64,000 nt of DNA from Shouchella xiaoxiensis (GTDB lineage: Bacteria; Bacillota; Bacilli; Bacillales; Bacillaceae_D). A program made the translations under genes and the position numbers. The number at the start of each line of letters is the position of its first letter. Position 1 is the first letter of the stretch. Positions 29,861 through 38,804 of the stretch are shown here, in pieces. The notes beneath the pieces were generated by a model. The model was given only the letters and a program-made list of their open reading frames with translations, made no database searches and was not told where the DNA came from. The stretch spans positions 1-64,000 of the forward strand of contig NZ_JAFBCV010000006.1 in assembly GCF_016907895.1 (NCBI RefSeq), written 5' to 3'.

Positions 29861-30631
29861 ATGAAACTTATGAACCATCCAGATTGGAAGCAGCCTCATT
29901 CAAATGATTGGTACAACCAGCTTGCACAGGAAGCTGCAGCCTATTCATACGACTGGTCTTCTACATATAGTGATCGTACAGGAGAGAATCTGTTTGATGA
30001 ACAAGCTTCTTTGCTCGTCAAAGATAAAGACGTACTCGACATTGGCTGTGCAGATGGTCATTTTACGGAAAGATGGAGCAAGACAGCACTTAGAACAGTT
30101 GGTATTGATGCATCAGAAGCGTTTATTGCGATAGCGAAGCGGAAAGAGAGGGCAAATCTTTCGTTTGTGAAAGCAAATTCAAAAGAGAATCTTCCAAATT
30201 TAAACCGGCCATTTCAAGTCGGACTTATTCGAAAAGGTCCGACATCGGGCTATGCTATCCTCAAACACTATTTGTCTAGTGAAGGAACGTTTTTGGGGCT
30301 TCATCCCGGCGATCAGTCAGGCGAAGAACTGATTACCTTGTTTCCGAATCTATTTAACGAGCGAAATCAGAGTGAAGTGAAACAAAAACTACAGGTAATT
30401 GAAGAAGAGTTAGCATTTAAATCGTTTCACATTGATGATGTCAGCTGTACGGAATGGCTTCATACGCCGGTTGATGTTTTGAAACTAGCCTGCTTTGGTC
30501 AAAAACAAACCGTTTTATTGGCCGCACTTGAAAAAGAATTAAAGAATGTCGCAGAAATATTTAACAAACACAATACATCAGAAGGATTGGCAATTACATA
30601 TTCACGCTATTTGGTTCGAGGTAAAGTATAA
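29861..30631 (+). CDS. Class I SAM-dependent methyltransferase
   Basis: A 256-residue protein with the SAM-binding motif I VLDIGCADGHFTERW near residue 60 and acidic motif VGIDASEAFIAIA after it. The second half is less conserved. Of three nearby possible starts (29852, 29855, 29861), the ATG at 29861 has the best spacing to AGGCAGGTG. Substrate unknown. Confidence 0.82.
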   Translation: MKLMNHPDWKQPHSNDWYNQLAQEAAAYSYDWSSTYSDRTGENLFDEQASLLVKDKDVLDIGCADGHFTERWSKTALRTVGIDASEAFIAIAKRKERANLSFVKANSKENLPNLNRPFQVGLIRKGPTSGYAILKHYLSSEGTFLGLHPGDQSGEELITLFPNLFNERNQSEVKQKLQVIEEELAFKSFHIDDVSCTEWLHTPVDVLKLACFGQKQTVLLAALEKELKNVAEIFNKHNTSEGLAITYSRYLVRGKV

Positions 30632-30635
30632 AAGC

Positions 30636-30663
30636 ATACCGCACTCAAAGTTGAGTGCGGTAT
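30636..30663. terminator. Bidirectional terminator between methyltransferase and lipase genes
   Basis: A perfect 13-bp stem ATACCGCACTCAA / TTGAGTGCGGTAT with a 2-nt AG gap; in practice the loop is a few bases larger. Confidence 0.75.
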
Positions 30664-30670
30664 TGGTATT

Positions 30671-32140
30671 TTACTCGTATAACACGCCGTTTTTATCAAC
30701 GTATTGGTGCTTAATAATGGTTCGTTCAAACACTTCACCGGTTGAAGTCTTCCCTGCGATGTCCACTGTCAGCGTTTGTGACGTATTGGGTTTTAAAGCA
30801 GAAGAATGAATGGAAACGGAATCGAGTGGCTCGTCAACAACAATTAACTGATCATCAGCGTGCACCGAATAGGTTGTTTCATCTAAATCAATTTTTACTG
30901 CATCAAACTGAGCTAATACATTTCCCTGTTCTGGTTCAATTGATTCCGAAACTCCGCCCTCAAGAGCGATAGTCGCCAAAAAGGCATTTTTTCCTGCTTG
31001 CTTCATTTTAATGGTCCACTCCCCGGATTCAGGTTGTTTCATTTCAAAATGATGAGCAACGGCCCCGTTAAATAGGCTTTCTTGATGCTCTGGCTGTACG
31101 GATGATAAAGGAATGATATTTCCAGATGGAGAGACAAGTTCGGTATTTGTCAGTTCGGTGCTAGTAAGTAAGGAAACGGTACTACTAGAGACGCCTTCTT
31201 CTATGATAAAACGTTGCTCCCCTGTTTCGGAAAATTCCCCTCCTCTGACAATTTGATTACTGACTTCATTTACGAGGTTCTCAGTCTCGGTTTGTGCAGC
31301 GTTCACTGTAAACTGGTTGCGAATATCTGGAAACACGCGATGACCAATAGCGATATCAAAGTGATCGAGTGATAAAGATGCGATTTCTGCCGCATAAGGA
31401 AGTCTTGAACTAGTAACAGAAACAGCACCATCATTTGTCCCATAAAACTGAAGATAAGCTCCACCGAAATAAAGGGAGGAGCCAAAAGATCCCCATGATT
31501 TTCCTGATAGGGTTGCAAAAGGTACAGAACGGGAAGTTACTTTAGCATCCGTTTGCGCGCGAAAATTTGCCATTGTTCCTGTTTGCAGGGAATCCGTTCC
31601 CTCAGAGCGCATTCCAATAATCTCAGCTAACCAACCTGCCCAGTTACTGTATGCCAAGTTGGCTAATTGACTACCGTGGTGTGGTGTTCCGAGCGTAACA
31701 ACATTGGAAACATATTGTTCAGCATTATAATGTATGAGCGCTGCTTGCGCGTCAACGCCACCTTTGCTGTGCCCGACAATAATTATTTTCTCGCCGAAAT
31801 GTTGATTCATCTCCGCGAGCTTCTCTGCAAGAAGTGCTCCATTTGTCCAGTAAGACTTGTCGGGGTGCAAATTAATAAATGCTGTTGGATGCCCAGCCTG
31901 CTGCGCTTGTTTATACATGTCGTTTGGTTCGAACCAGGTTGAAGCAGAACCTGTCAGTCCGTGAATAAATAGAATTGGTTTTCCTGTTTTTCGTGGTGGA
32001 TCTTCGCCAAGGTACCACGTTCCAGGTGGAGCAGCTGGATCCGGTTTTCCTTTGCTAAAAGCTTCCGCCTGGCCAGAATGAAAAGAGAGTGTGACAAACA
32101 CAACGAGTAGACAAGCAATGGCCCATTTTTTTATTGACAT
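30671..32140 (-). CDS. Secreted triacylglycerol lipase-like alpha/beta hydrolase
   Basis: A 489-residue exported protein. Signal peptide with KK then a hydrophobic core, likely cleaved after GQAEA (residue 27). The hydrolase domain follows: PILFIHGLTGSASTW (oxyanion region), VGHSKGGVDAQ with the nucleophile Ser near residue 123, VTLGTPHHGS, and later Asp/His candidates in NDGAVS and DHFDIAIGH. About 190 C-terminal residues form a beta-rich domain not seen in classical Bacillus lipases. It stands alone, read leftward. Confidence 0.87.
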   Translation of the reverse strand: MSIKKWAIACLLVVFVTLSFHSGQAEAFSKGKPDPAAPPGTWYLGEDPPRKTGKPILFIHGLTGSASTWFEPNDMYKQAQQAGHPTAFINLHPDKSYWTNGALLAEKLAEMNQHFGEKIIIVGHSKGGVDAQAALIHYNAEQYVSNVVTLGTPHHGSQLANLAYSNWAGWLAEIIGMRSEGTDSLQTGTMANFRAQTDAKVTSRSVPFATLSGKSWGSFGSSLYFGGAYLQFYGTNDGAVSVTSSRLPYAAEIASLSLDHFDIAIGHRVFPDIRNQFTVNAAQTETENLVNEVSNQIVRGGEFSETGEQRFIIEEGVSSSTVSLLTSTELTNTELVSPSGNIIPLSSVQPEHQESLFNGAVAHHFEMKQPESGEWTIKMKQAGKNAFLATIALEGGVSESIEPEQGNVLAQFDAVKIDLDETTYSVHADDQLIVVDEPLDSVSIHSSALKPNTSQTLTVDIAGKTSTGEVFERTIIKHQYVDKNGVLYE

Positions 32141-32285
32141 TTAATCACTCCTTTGGTTGGTTTAGTGATCCTTATGCCAAATCTGGCATCAATTGTACCA
32201 TTTTCTAACAGTCTTTTTTGAAAGCGATAAGGAATAAACTATGCTATACTAATTTGTTAGAATCGTTAGAAAGGCTTGATGGTGC

Positions 32286-32954
32286 ATGTTGGATAAGCTC
32301 CCAATATTATTAGCTGTATCTGTAGAACAAGAAAAAGAGGCCCTGTTAAAGGGGTTGGGAAAAGATTCACGGTTTGATGTACTGGTTTGTGGTGTTGGGA
32401 TGGCAAAAGCCGCTGTTAGAACAGCCAATCAGTTAAATCAAAAAGCGTATTGTGGCGTCATTAATCTAGGTATTGCGGGAGGGTTTCCGACTCATTCAGA
32501 GATTGGAAGCGTGGTGATGGCAGATCGTGTGCTTGCTCCAGAAATTGGTGCAGAATCCCCACAAGGGTTTCTATCTATTGACGAGTTGGGGTTTGGTTCT
32601 CAAGAAGTACCTGTTGTAACCAATCCATTCTTTGTTGGGAAAATAGCCGAAAAACGTTCAATTAAGGTTGGGACGATCTTAACGGTTCTAACAGCTACTG
32701 GAACAGAAGACACGCTGCAATCGAGAGCGTTGCATGGTGCTTTGGCTGAAGCGATGGAGGGATTTGGTGTTGCTACAGCAGCTGAAGAACAGGGGCTTCC
32801 ATTTGCTGAAATTCGGACCATTTCCAATCTAGTTGGCATCCGTGACAAATCGAAGTGGGATTTTTCGGCCGCGTTTAATGGGTTAACCGATGTTGCTAAA
32901 GTTCTGAAGGAGGTTAATAGAAATGAAGATTGCTTTTTCTCCGTGTCCGAATGA
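32286..32954 (+). CDS. mqnB: Futalosine hydrolase
   Basis: A 222-residue nucleoside phosphorylase-fold enzyme that removes hypoxanthine from futalosine in the alternative menaquinone pathway. Visible features are VCGVGMAKAAVRTANQL, INLGIAGGF, and the C-terminal MEGFGVATAAEEQGLPFAEIRTISNLVG, which resembles the purine-binding end of MTA/SAH nucleosidases. The identity is supported by mqnD, which overlaps its 3' end by 32 bp. The ribosome binding site is weak (GAAAGG about 10 nt upstream). Confidence 0.92.
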   Translation: MLDKLPILLAVSVEQEKEALLKGLGKDSRFDVLVCGVGMAKAAVRTANQLNQKAYCGVINLGIAGGFPTHSEIGSVVMADRVLAPEIGAESPQGFLSIDELGFGSQEVPVVTNPFFVGKIAEKRSIKVGTILTVLTATGTEDTLQSRALHGALAEAMEGFGVATAAEEQGLPFAEIRTISNLVGIRDKSKWDFSAAFNGLTDVAKVLKEVNRNEDCFFSVSE

Positions 32955-33753
32955 CACATTTGTCTTTTATGGCTGGGTCCACGGCAAGATCGAGGGGGCA
33001 CCGCAGCTTGAGGTAACGTATGCTGATATTGATAAAACAAATTATTGGGCGATTGATCAAACGGGACCAGAGGTAATGAAAGTTTCCTATGCCGCTTTAC
33101 CATACATATTGGAAAACTATCGGCTTGTTCCTAGCGGTGGTGCGCTTGGGCGAGGCTGTGGACCTCTCGTCTTAACGAAAGAAGAACAGGAAGTAAATTC
33201 ATTAGAAGGAAAAACGGTTGCTGTTCCAAGTGACCGTTCAACAGCTTACTTATTGTTTCGCTTATGGACAGAGCAGAAACTAACGAACAATCATATAACG
33301 ATTAAAGTGATGCCGTTTGAACAGATCATGCCGGCTGTTAAAGCGGGAGAAGTAGATGCTGGCTTAGTTATTCATGAAGCGCGCTTTACTTATAAAGAGT
33401 TTGACCTTCATCTACTTCAAGATTTAGGGCAGTGGTGGGAAGAAGATACAGGATTCCCTATACCACTCGGAGCAATAATTGCGAAACGACATTTGGACCA
33501 TCAGGAAATTGGTGAATGGGCTACAAAATCAGTCGAGTATGCCTGGGAAAATTCTGCGGAAACTTCCAGTTACGTAATGAATCACGCTCAAGAATTAAAG
33601 CAAGAAGTAGCGGAAGCGCATATTGATCTATACGTAAACGAGTTTACTAGGCATTTAGGCAACGATGGCTATGCAGCCATCGAGAACTTACTTGGACGGG
33701 CAATGGAGCAAGGTTTGGTTCCAGCATTTGACTTAAATAAGATAAGAGAATAG
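32923..33753 (+). CDS. mqnD: 1,4-dihydroxy-6-naphthoate synthase
   Basis: A 276-residue enzyme of the futalosine menaquinone route that forms 1,4-dihydroxy-6-naphthoate from the cyclic intermediate. It opens with the family motif AFSPCPNDTFVFYGWVHG and shows a periplasmic-binding-protein-like fold with GCGPLVL and EVDAGLVIHEARFTY. GAAGGAGG precedes the ATG within mqnB. The rest of the pathway (mqnA, mqnC, mqnE) is not in the window. Confidence 0.95.
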   Translation: MKIAFSPCPNDTFVFYGWVHGKIEGAPQLEVTYADIDKTNYWAIDQTGPEVMKVSYAALPYILENYRLVPSGGALGRGCGPLVLTKEEQEVNSLEGKTVAVPSDRSTAYLLFRLWTEQKLTNNHITIKVMPFEQIMPAVKAGEVDAGLVIHEARFTYKEFDLHLLQDLGQWWEEDTGFPIPLGAIIAKRHLDHQEIGEWATKSVEYAWENSAETSSYVMNHAQELKQEVAEAHIDLYVNEFTRHLGNDGYAAIENLLGRAMEQGLVPAFDLNKIRE

Positions 33754-33770
33754 GTAAGGAGAGGGTCCAA

Positions 33771-34343
33771 GTGGAATATAAACAATTAGCGTTAGCTATG
33801 CTGCGCACAGGTTTGCTTGGGTTCGGAGGTGGTCCTTCTGTTATGCCTCTGTTTAGGCATGAAGCCGTTCATACATATAAATGGATGAGTGATGATGATT
33901 TCGGTGAAACGCTGGCAATTGCCAACACGCTTCCTGGACCAGTTGCAACGAAGATGTCTGCATACCTTGGCTATCAATTAAAAGGTTGGCCAGGGGCAAT
34001 CTGGGCGACAATATGGCATATACTGCCTACGAGTTTAGCAATGATTCTACTATTCTCAGTCGTTGGAGCAGTTAGTAATTCCGCAATTATTGCCGGTATG
34101 ATTGGTGCGGTTACACCTGTTATTGCGGTTTTACTTGCACAAATGGCTTATGATTTTGGCAAAAAAGCGGTAAAAGGATTTGGTTGGATTATGGGGATAG
34201 CGACTTTTGTACTTGCTTTTGTTTTGTTGCAGCTCGTTAATCTACATCCTGGTATCGTTATAATCGTCTTTATATTCTACGGACTGTTTCATTACCGACT
34301 TGTGGATAAATGGAGAGCTCGCTCGCAAGGAGGAACGTCATGA
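33771..34343 (+). CDS. Chromate transporter subunit, first half (YwrB/YwrA type)
   Basis: A 190-residue membrane protein with one CHR domain: TGLLGFGGGPSVMPL, the conserved NTLPGPVATKMSAYLGYQ, and several hydrophobic helices. Start is GTG with AAGGAGAGG 7 nt upstream. It overlaps the second CHR gene by ATGA. Short-chain CHR proteins act as pairs with opposite membrane orientation to export chromate. Substrate is inferred from the family. Confidence 0.9.
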   Translation: MEYKQLALAMLRTGLLGFGGGPSVMPLFRHEAVHTYKWMSDDDFGETLAIANTLPGPVATKMSAYLGYQLKGWPGAIWATIWHILPTSLAMILLFSVVGAVSNSAIIAGMIGAVTPVIAVLLAQMAYDFGKKAVKGFGWIMGIATFVLAFVLLQLVNLHPGIVIIVFIFYGLFHYRLVDKWRARSQGGTS

Positions 34344-34879
34344 TCTTTCTATACTTATTTTATGCGTTCTTTATTGCCAATTTGCTTGGCTATGGAGGTG
34401 GACCCGCTTCTATTCCACTCATGTTTGAAGAAGTTGTCAACCGCTTTAACTGGTTGTCGAGTGAGGAATTTTATAACGTTCTTGCGCTTGGAAACGCTTT
34501 GCCAGGACCAATTGCAACAAAAATCGCAGCGTATGTTGGCTTTAGTGTAATTGGATGGGGCGGTGCACTTATTGCTTTAAGCGCAACCGTTATCCCTTCG
34601 GCTGTAGCGATGATCGTGCTAATGCGGGTACTTCGAAAGCATAGGCAATCGCCAATCGTCAAAGGACTATCTCTTGCGGTCCAGCCGGTTATTTGCATGT
34701 TAATGGTTCTCTTAACGGTAACGATTTTCGACGATGCCCTGCAGTCAATTGGTTGGATCCAGTCACTTATTATTGCCGCAGTATCATTCTTCTTATTAGC
34801 AAAAGTGAAGCTACACCCCGCTCTGGTCATTGTTCTTGCATTTGCCTATGGTGGGATCGTTATTCCATTTATAAGTTAA
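34340..34879 (+). CDS. Chromate transporter subunit, second half
   Basis: A 179-residue CHR-domain protein paralogous to its neighbour: NLLGYGGGPASIPL and ALGNALPGPIATKIAAYVGF, plus about five membrane segments. AAGGAGG precedes the ATG, which overlaps the previous stop. It completes the two-gene chromate efflux pair. Confidence 0.9.
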   Translation: MIFLYLFYAFFIANLLGYGGGPASIPLMFEEVVNRFNWLSSEEFYNVLALGNALPGPIATKIAAYVGFSVIGWGGALIALSATVIPSAVAMIVLMRVLRKHRQSPIVKGLSLAVQPVICMLMVLLTVTIFDDALQSIGWIQSLIIAAVSFFLLAKVKLHPALVIVLAFAYGGIVIPFIS

Positions 34880-34882
34880 GGG

Positions 34883-34908
34883 AAGGTTGTCATTTGACAA
34901 CCTTTTTC
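34883..34908 (+). terminator. Terminator of the chromate transporter pair
   Basis: Stem AAGGTTGTCA / TGACAACCTT followed by a T run. Confidence 0.88.
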
Positions 34909-34960
34909 TATGTTTACATAGGTTCGAAAATGTGCGATATTAAGTGTTGAGGTGAAAGAA

Positions 34961-35713
34961 ATGCTATCTTTAGAAAGACATGAGCAGTTGCTTGCTTATT
35001 TAGCTGAACATCGATCGATTCGTGTTGCAGAAGCTAGCAAACAACTTAATGTAACGGAAAAAACAATTAGGCTTGATTTAGAGTTTCTTGAAGAGAAAAA
35101 TTTAATTAAGCGAGTGCACGGTGGGGCTGTATTGGCTGAATCGGAAACGAGCCTGTTTCCGATAAAAAAAAGGCAGGAAAGCCACGGAATGAAAAAACAA
35201 GAAATCGCCGAAAAAGCGAAAGCAAGTTTAGTTGACCACGATGTTATTTTAATCGATGGTGGAAGCACATCAGTGGCGTTTGCGTCTATTTTAGGAGATC
35301 AACCATTAACGGTTATCACAAATGACATTTTAGTTGCCTCTGTTTTATATGATAAAGAGCACATCCAGCTGCTGATGCTAGGTGGTGCACGTCTGGGCAC
35401 AACTTCAGCTCTTTATAGTACAGAAACAACAAGCATGCTGGACTCACTCTATGTAAAAAAAGCCTTTATTGGGGCAACAGGTGTGTCGCTTAAAAATGGA
35501 TTATCCGTCTTAAACCATCAACATATTGATTGGAAGAAGAAAATCATGGCTGTTGGCGAGCAAGTGACGTTGCTTGCAGATTCTACTAAATTTGGTCAGA
35601 CAGGTTTGATGAAATTTGCGGATATTAGTGAACTTCACTCAATTATCTCGGATTCATCTTTGGATTTGGTGACAAAGAAGGAAATTGAAGCGCTGGGCAT
35701 TAACGTTCAATGA
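34961..35713 (+). CDS. DeoR-family regulator of the uronate genes
   Basis: A 250-residue DeoR-type repressor: N-terminal HTH (RVAEASKQLNVTEKTIRLDLEFLEEKNLIKRVHGGAV) and a C-terminal phosphosugar-sensing domain with DGGSTSVAFA, AFIGATGVS and ADSTKFGQTG. GAGGTGA precedes the ATG at 34961. It lies just upstream of kduD, so a phosphorylated or free uronate intermediate is a likely ligand. Confidence 0.9.
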   Translation: MLSLERHEQLLAYLAEHRSIRVAEASKQLNVTEKTIRLDLEFLEEKNLIKRVHGGAVLAESETSLFPIKKRQESHGMKKQEIAEKAKASLVDHDVILIDGGSTSVAFASILGDQPLTVITNDILVASVLYDKEHIQLLMLGGARLGTTSALYSTETTSMLDSLYVKKAFIGATGVSLKNGLSVLNHQHIDWKKKIMAVGEQVTLLADSTKFGQTGLMKFADISELHSIISDSSLDLVTKKEIEALGINVQ

Positions 35714-35719
35714 AAATGA

Positions 35720-35777
35720 TTGTACATGAGTGAATGTTATGATAATATCAAACGTAATTGAACAAAAACGAACAAAA
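35720..35777 (+). promoter_or_regulatory. Promoter of the kduD operon with candidate DeoR operator
   Basis: TTGTAC (35720), 17-nt spacer, TAATAT (35743). Downstream lies a direct repeat of GAACAAAA at 35760 and 35770, 10 bp apart. DeoR-family repressors often bind direct repeats near +1; the link to the neighbour regulator is inference. Confidence 0.45.
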
Positions 35778-35789
35778 GGGGAATGGGCG

Positions 35790-36536
35790 ATGTTTTCATT
35801 AGCAGGGAAAACGGCGCTGCTTACAGGAGCCAGCAGAGGGCTCGGGCAAGGAATGGCGATTGGCCTTGCCGAAGCAGGGGCGACCGTTATTGGAGCGGGT
35901 GTAAGCAACATGGCTGAAACAGGTGAATTGGTTGAACAAGCAGGTGGCGCATTTATTGGCATTCATGCTGATCTGAGCACTAAAAATGGCGTAGCTGAGC
36001 TTGTAGAGCGTGTTTATCAAAAAGTTGAAAGCGTTGACATTTTGGTTAACAATGCAGGCACGATAAAACGAGCGGAAGCAGAAGCATTTACAGATGAGAT
36101 GTGGGACTCAGTCTTACAGGTAAACCTTGATGCGGTTTTTGCACTGTCAAGAGAAGTAGGTAAGAGAATGTTGGTACAAAAGCAAGGGTCAATTATTAAT
36201 ATTGCTTCGATGCTGTCTTTTCAAGGAGGGTTGCGCGTACCTGCTTACGCGGCAAGTAAACATGCAGTGGCGGGATTAACCAAATCATTGGCTAATGAGT
36301 GGGGTGCGAAAGGGGTAAGGGTAAATGCAATAGCACCTGGTTACATGGTAACAGATAACACAGAGGCAATTCGAAATGATGAAAAGCGCTATCAATCAAT
36401 CACATCAAGAATTCCTCTTGGAACATGGGGGACCCCTGAAGATTTAAAAGGTCCCGTTGTTTTTCTAGCATCTGATGCTTCGGCGTATGTAAATGGTCAC
36501 ATTCTAGCTGTTGACGGCGGTTGGTTAAGTTCATAA
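35790..36536 (+). CDS. kduD: 2-deoxy-D-gluconate 3-dehydrogenase / KduD
   Basis: A 248-residue short-chain dehydrogenase: cofactor motif TGASRGLGQGMA, NNAG, active-site Ser in NIASMLSFQG and Tyr-Lys in YAASKHA. The C-terminal pattern VNAIAPGYMVTDNT and LASDASAYVNGHILAVDGGW is typical of KduD. It reduces 5-keto-4-deoxyuronate isomer to 2-keto-3-deoxygluconate in pectin breakdown. AAAAGGGGA sets the ATG at 35790. kduI follows at 22 bp. Confidence 0.95.
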   Translation: MFSLAGKTALLTGASRGLGQGMAIGLAEAGATVIGAGVSNMAETGELVEQAGGAFIGIHADLSTKNGVAELVERVYQKVESVDILVNNAGTIKRAEAEAFTDEMWDSVLQVNLDAVFALSREVGKRMLVQKQGSIINIASMLSFQGGLRVPAYAASKHAVAGLTKSLANEWGAKGVRVNAIAPGYMVTDNTEAIRNDEKRYQSITSRIPLGTWGTPEDLKGPVVFLASDASAYVNGHILAVDGGWLSS

Positions 36537-36558
36537 TATTCAAAAGGGAGAGTGTAGT

Positions 36559-37389
36559 ATGGATATTCGATATGAGGTAAATCCAGTTGATTTTAAAACG
36601 TATCAAACAGAAGAAGTACGCAATGCTTTTTTAGTGGAAACTCTTTTTGAAGATGGCCGTGTTCAATTCACCTATTCTCACTATGACCGGCTTGTAATCG
36701 GTGGTGCGGTTCCAACAACTGAACCTTTGGAGTTGGAATGGACCGATGTATTAAAAACAAACTACTTCCTAGAACGAAGAGAGTTAGCCGTTATTAATAT
36801 TGGCGGAGAGGGAGAAGTTACGGTTGACGGGGAAGTGTATTCATTAGTGAAACGGGATTGTCTCTATATTGGAATGGAGAACAAGCAAGTTCAATTCAGA
36901 AGTAAGGATGCTACAAGTCCAGCAAGGTATTACCTTGTTTCTGCTGGTGCACATCGCGTCTACCCGACAAAACTTCTGCCGATTTCGGAAGCAGAGCCAA
37001 ACAAATTAGGTTCAGATGCAGAATCAAACAGCCGGACGATTTACAAGTACATTCATCAAGAGGGGATACAGAGCTGCCAGTTAATGGTTGGGATGACACT
37101 GTTAGAGCCGAATAATATGTGGAATACAATGCCGGCGCACTTGCATGACCGGAGGATGGAAGCCTATCTTTATTTTGACATGGAGCCGCAAACGCGAGTT
37201 TTTCACTTCATGGGTCAACCGAATGAGACCCGCCATCTTGTCCTAAAAAATGAGCAGGCAATTCTTTCACCGCCTTGGTCAATTCATTCAGGTGTAGGAA
37301 CGAGCAATTATACGTTTATTTGGGCAATGGCGGGTGAGAACTATACATTTTCAGACATGGACGCTGTACCAATGGAGGACTTAAAATGA
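36559..37389 (+). CDS. kduI: 5-dehydro-4-deoxy-D-glucuronate isomerase
   Basis: A 276-residue cupin-type isomerase acting on unsaturated uronates released from pectin. The metal-site motif HLHDRRMEAYLYFD (about residues 194-207) and the final HSGVGTSNYTFIWAMAGEN are diagnostic. Length matches KduI. GGGAG precedes the ATG, and its stop overlaps the uxaC start. Confidence 0.97.
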   Translation: MDIRYEVNPVDFKTYQTEEVRNAFLVETLFEDGRVQFTYSHYDRLVIGGAVPTTEPLELEWTDVLKTNYFLERRELAVINIGGEGEVTVDGEVYSLVKRDCLYIGMENKQVQFRSKDATSPARYYLVSAGAHRVYPTKLLPISEAEPNKLGSDAESNSRTIYKYIHQEGIQSCQLMVGMTLLEPNNMWNTMPAHLHDRRMEAYLYFDMEPQTRVFHFMGQPNETRHLVLKNEQAILSPPWSIHSGVGTSNYTFIWAMAGENYTFSDMDAVPMEDLK

Positions 37390-38792
37390 TTCAAACGGGA
37401 AAAGCATTTATCCATGATCAGTTCATGTTACAAAACGATACAGCAGCAAAACTTTATCATGATTATGCAAAAGAACTGCCGATCATTGATTACCATTGTC
37501 ATGTATCTCCTATTGAAATCGCGGAAAATCGACAATATCGCAACATCAGTGAAATTTGGCTCCATGGTGATCACTACAAGTGGAGAGCGATGCGTGCCTG
37601 TGGAGTTGATGAGTCATTTATTACAGGCGAAGCATCGGATAAAGATAAGTTTTTAAAATGGGCAGAGACTGTTCCATACACACTCGGTAATCCGCTCTAT
37701 CACTGGACACATCTTGAATTGAAGCGCTATTTTGATATTGATGAATTAGTAAATGCAGAGTCTGCGGAAGGAATTTGGGAGCAAACAAAAGAACAGCTCC
37801 AGTCGTCCACTTTGTCTACGAGAGGTATTATTAAGCAGTCAAATGTTGAAATCATCTGTACGACTGATGACCCGACAGATGGGTTGGAGGCTCATCAATC
37901 GATTGCACAGGATCGATTTGAAACAGCTGTTTACCCAGCATTTAGGCCAGACAAAGCGTTGATGGTAGGAAAGAGTTACTTTACAGATTATTTAAGTAGC
38001 TTGGAAACAACGGGCGGAATCAAAATTGATTCTCTACAGAAACTGCTTGACGTATTAGATGCGCGGGCCAACTTTTTCCATCAACAAGGTTGCCGCTTAG
38101 CGGATCACGGGATTGAAACCATTCCATTTCAACAAACAAGTGATCAAGATGTTGAAGCAATTTTTAGAAAAGCTCTTGCGGGTGAGCCCATTTCGCAAAA
38201 GGAAACGGAACAATATCAGACATACGTGTTGCTCTTCTTAGGCAAGTTGTATCACTCGCTTGGCTGGACAATGCAGTTTCACCTAGGTGCATTGCGCAAT
38301 ACAAATTCACGCATGTTTAAGCAATTAGGTGCAGATACAGGGTTTGACTCCATTGGTAATTTTTCATTCGCCAAATCATTAACGCTGTTTTTAAATGAGT
38401 TGGATAAAACGAATGAGCTGCCTCAGTCCATTTTGTATACATTAAATCCAAATCATAATGAGGTCATTGCTTCGGCAATAGGTAGCTTCCAGGGGGATAC
38501 ACCAGGAAAAATTCAGTTTGGTTCAGGCTGGTGGTTTAATGATACGAAGCAGGGAATGGAAAAACAACTAAATGACTTAGCCAACATTGGCTTATTAAGC
38601 CAATTTGTTGGGATGTTAACCGATTCTCGAAGCTTTCTTTCCTACACACGACATGAATATTTTAGAAGAATTATGTGCAATCTTATTGGATCATGGGTCG
38701 AAGCGGGAGAGTGGCCAGCAGATGAGAAGTGGATTGGTCAACTTATTCAAGGAATTTGCTACCGTAACGCTAAGCAGTATTTTGCTTTTTAA
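37386..38792 (+). CDS. uxaC: Glucuronate/galacturonate isomerase
   Basis: A 468-residue amidohydrolase-fold isomerase converting D-galacturonate to tagaturonate and D-glucuronate to fructuronate. It shows PIIDYHCHVSP near residue 32 (metal-binding His pair), CTTDDPTD, and the C-terminal LTDSRSFLSYTRHEYFRR. It starts within the kduI stop and is followed 12 bp later by the uronate dehydrogenase-like gene. Confidence 0.96.
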   Translation: MIQTGKAFIHDQFMLQNDTAAKLYHDYAKELPIIDYHCHVSPIEIAENRQYRNISEIWLHGDHYKWRAMRACGVDESFITGEASDKDKFLKWAETVPYTLGNPLYHWTHLELKRYFDIDELVNAESAEGIWEQTKEQLQSSTLSTRGIIKQSNVEIICTTDDPTDGLEAHQSIAQDRFETAVYPAFRPDKALMVGKSYFTDYLSSLETTGGIKIDSLQKLLDVLDARANFFHQQGCRLADHGIETIPFQQTSDQDVEAIFRKALAGEPISQKETEQYQTYVLLFLGKLYHSLGWTMQFHLGALRNTNSRMFKQLGADTGFDSIGNFSFAKSLTLFLNELDKTNELPQSILYTLNPNHNEVIASAIGSFQGDTPGKIQFGSGWWFNDTKQGMEKQLNDLANIGLLSQFVGMLTDSRSFLSYTRHEYFRRIMCNLIGSWVEAGEWPADEKWIGQLIQGICYRNAKQYFAF

Positions 38793-38804
38793 GGGGCTGG
38801 TCAG

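Noticed and set aside
32600-33103. A 167-codon leftward frame across the mqnB-mqnD junction
   Set aside because: Antisense to two well-identified genes; no start signals and no recognisable family.
37414-37962. Frames inside uxaC on the same strand
   Set aside because: Out-of-frame shadows of a full-length, well-conserved enzyme.
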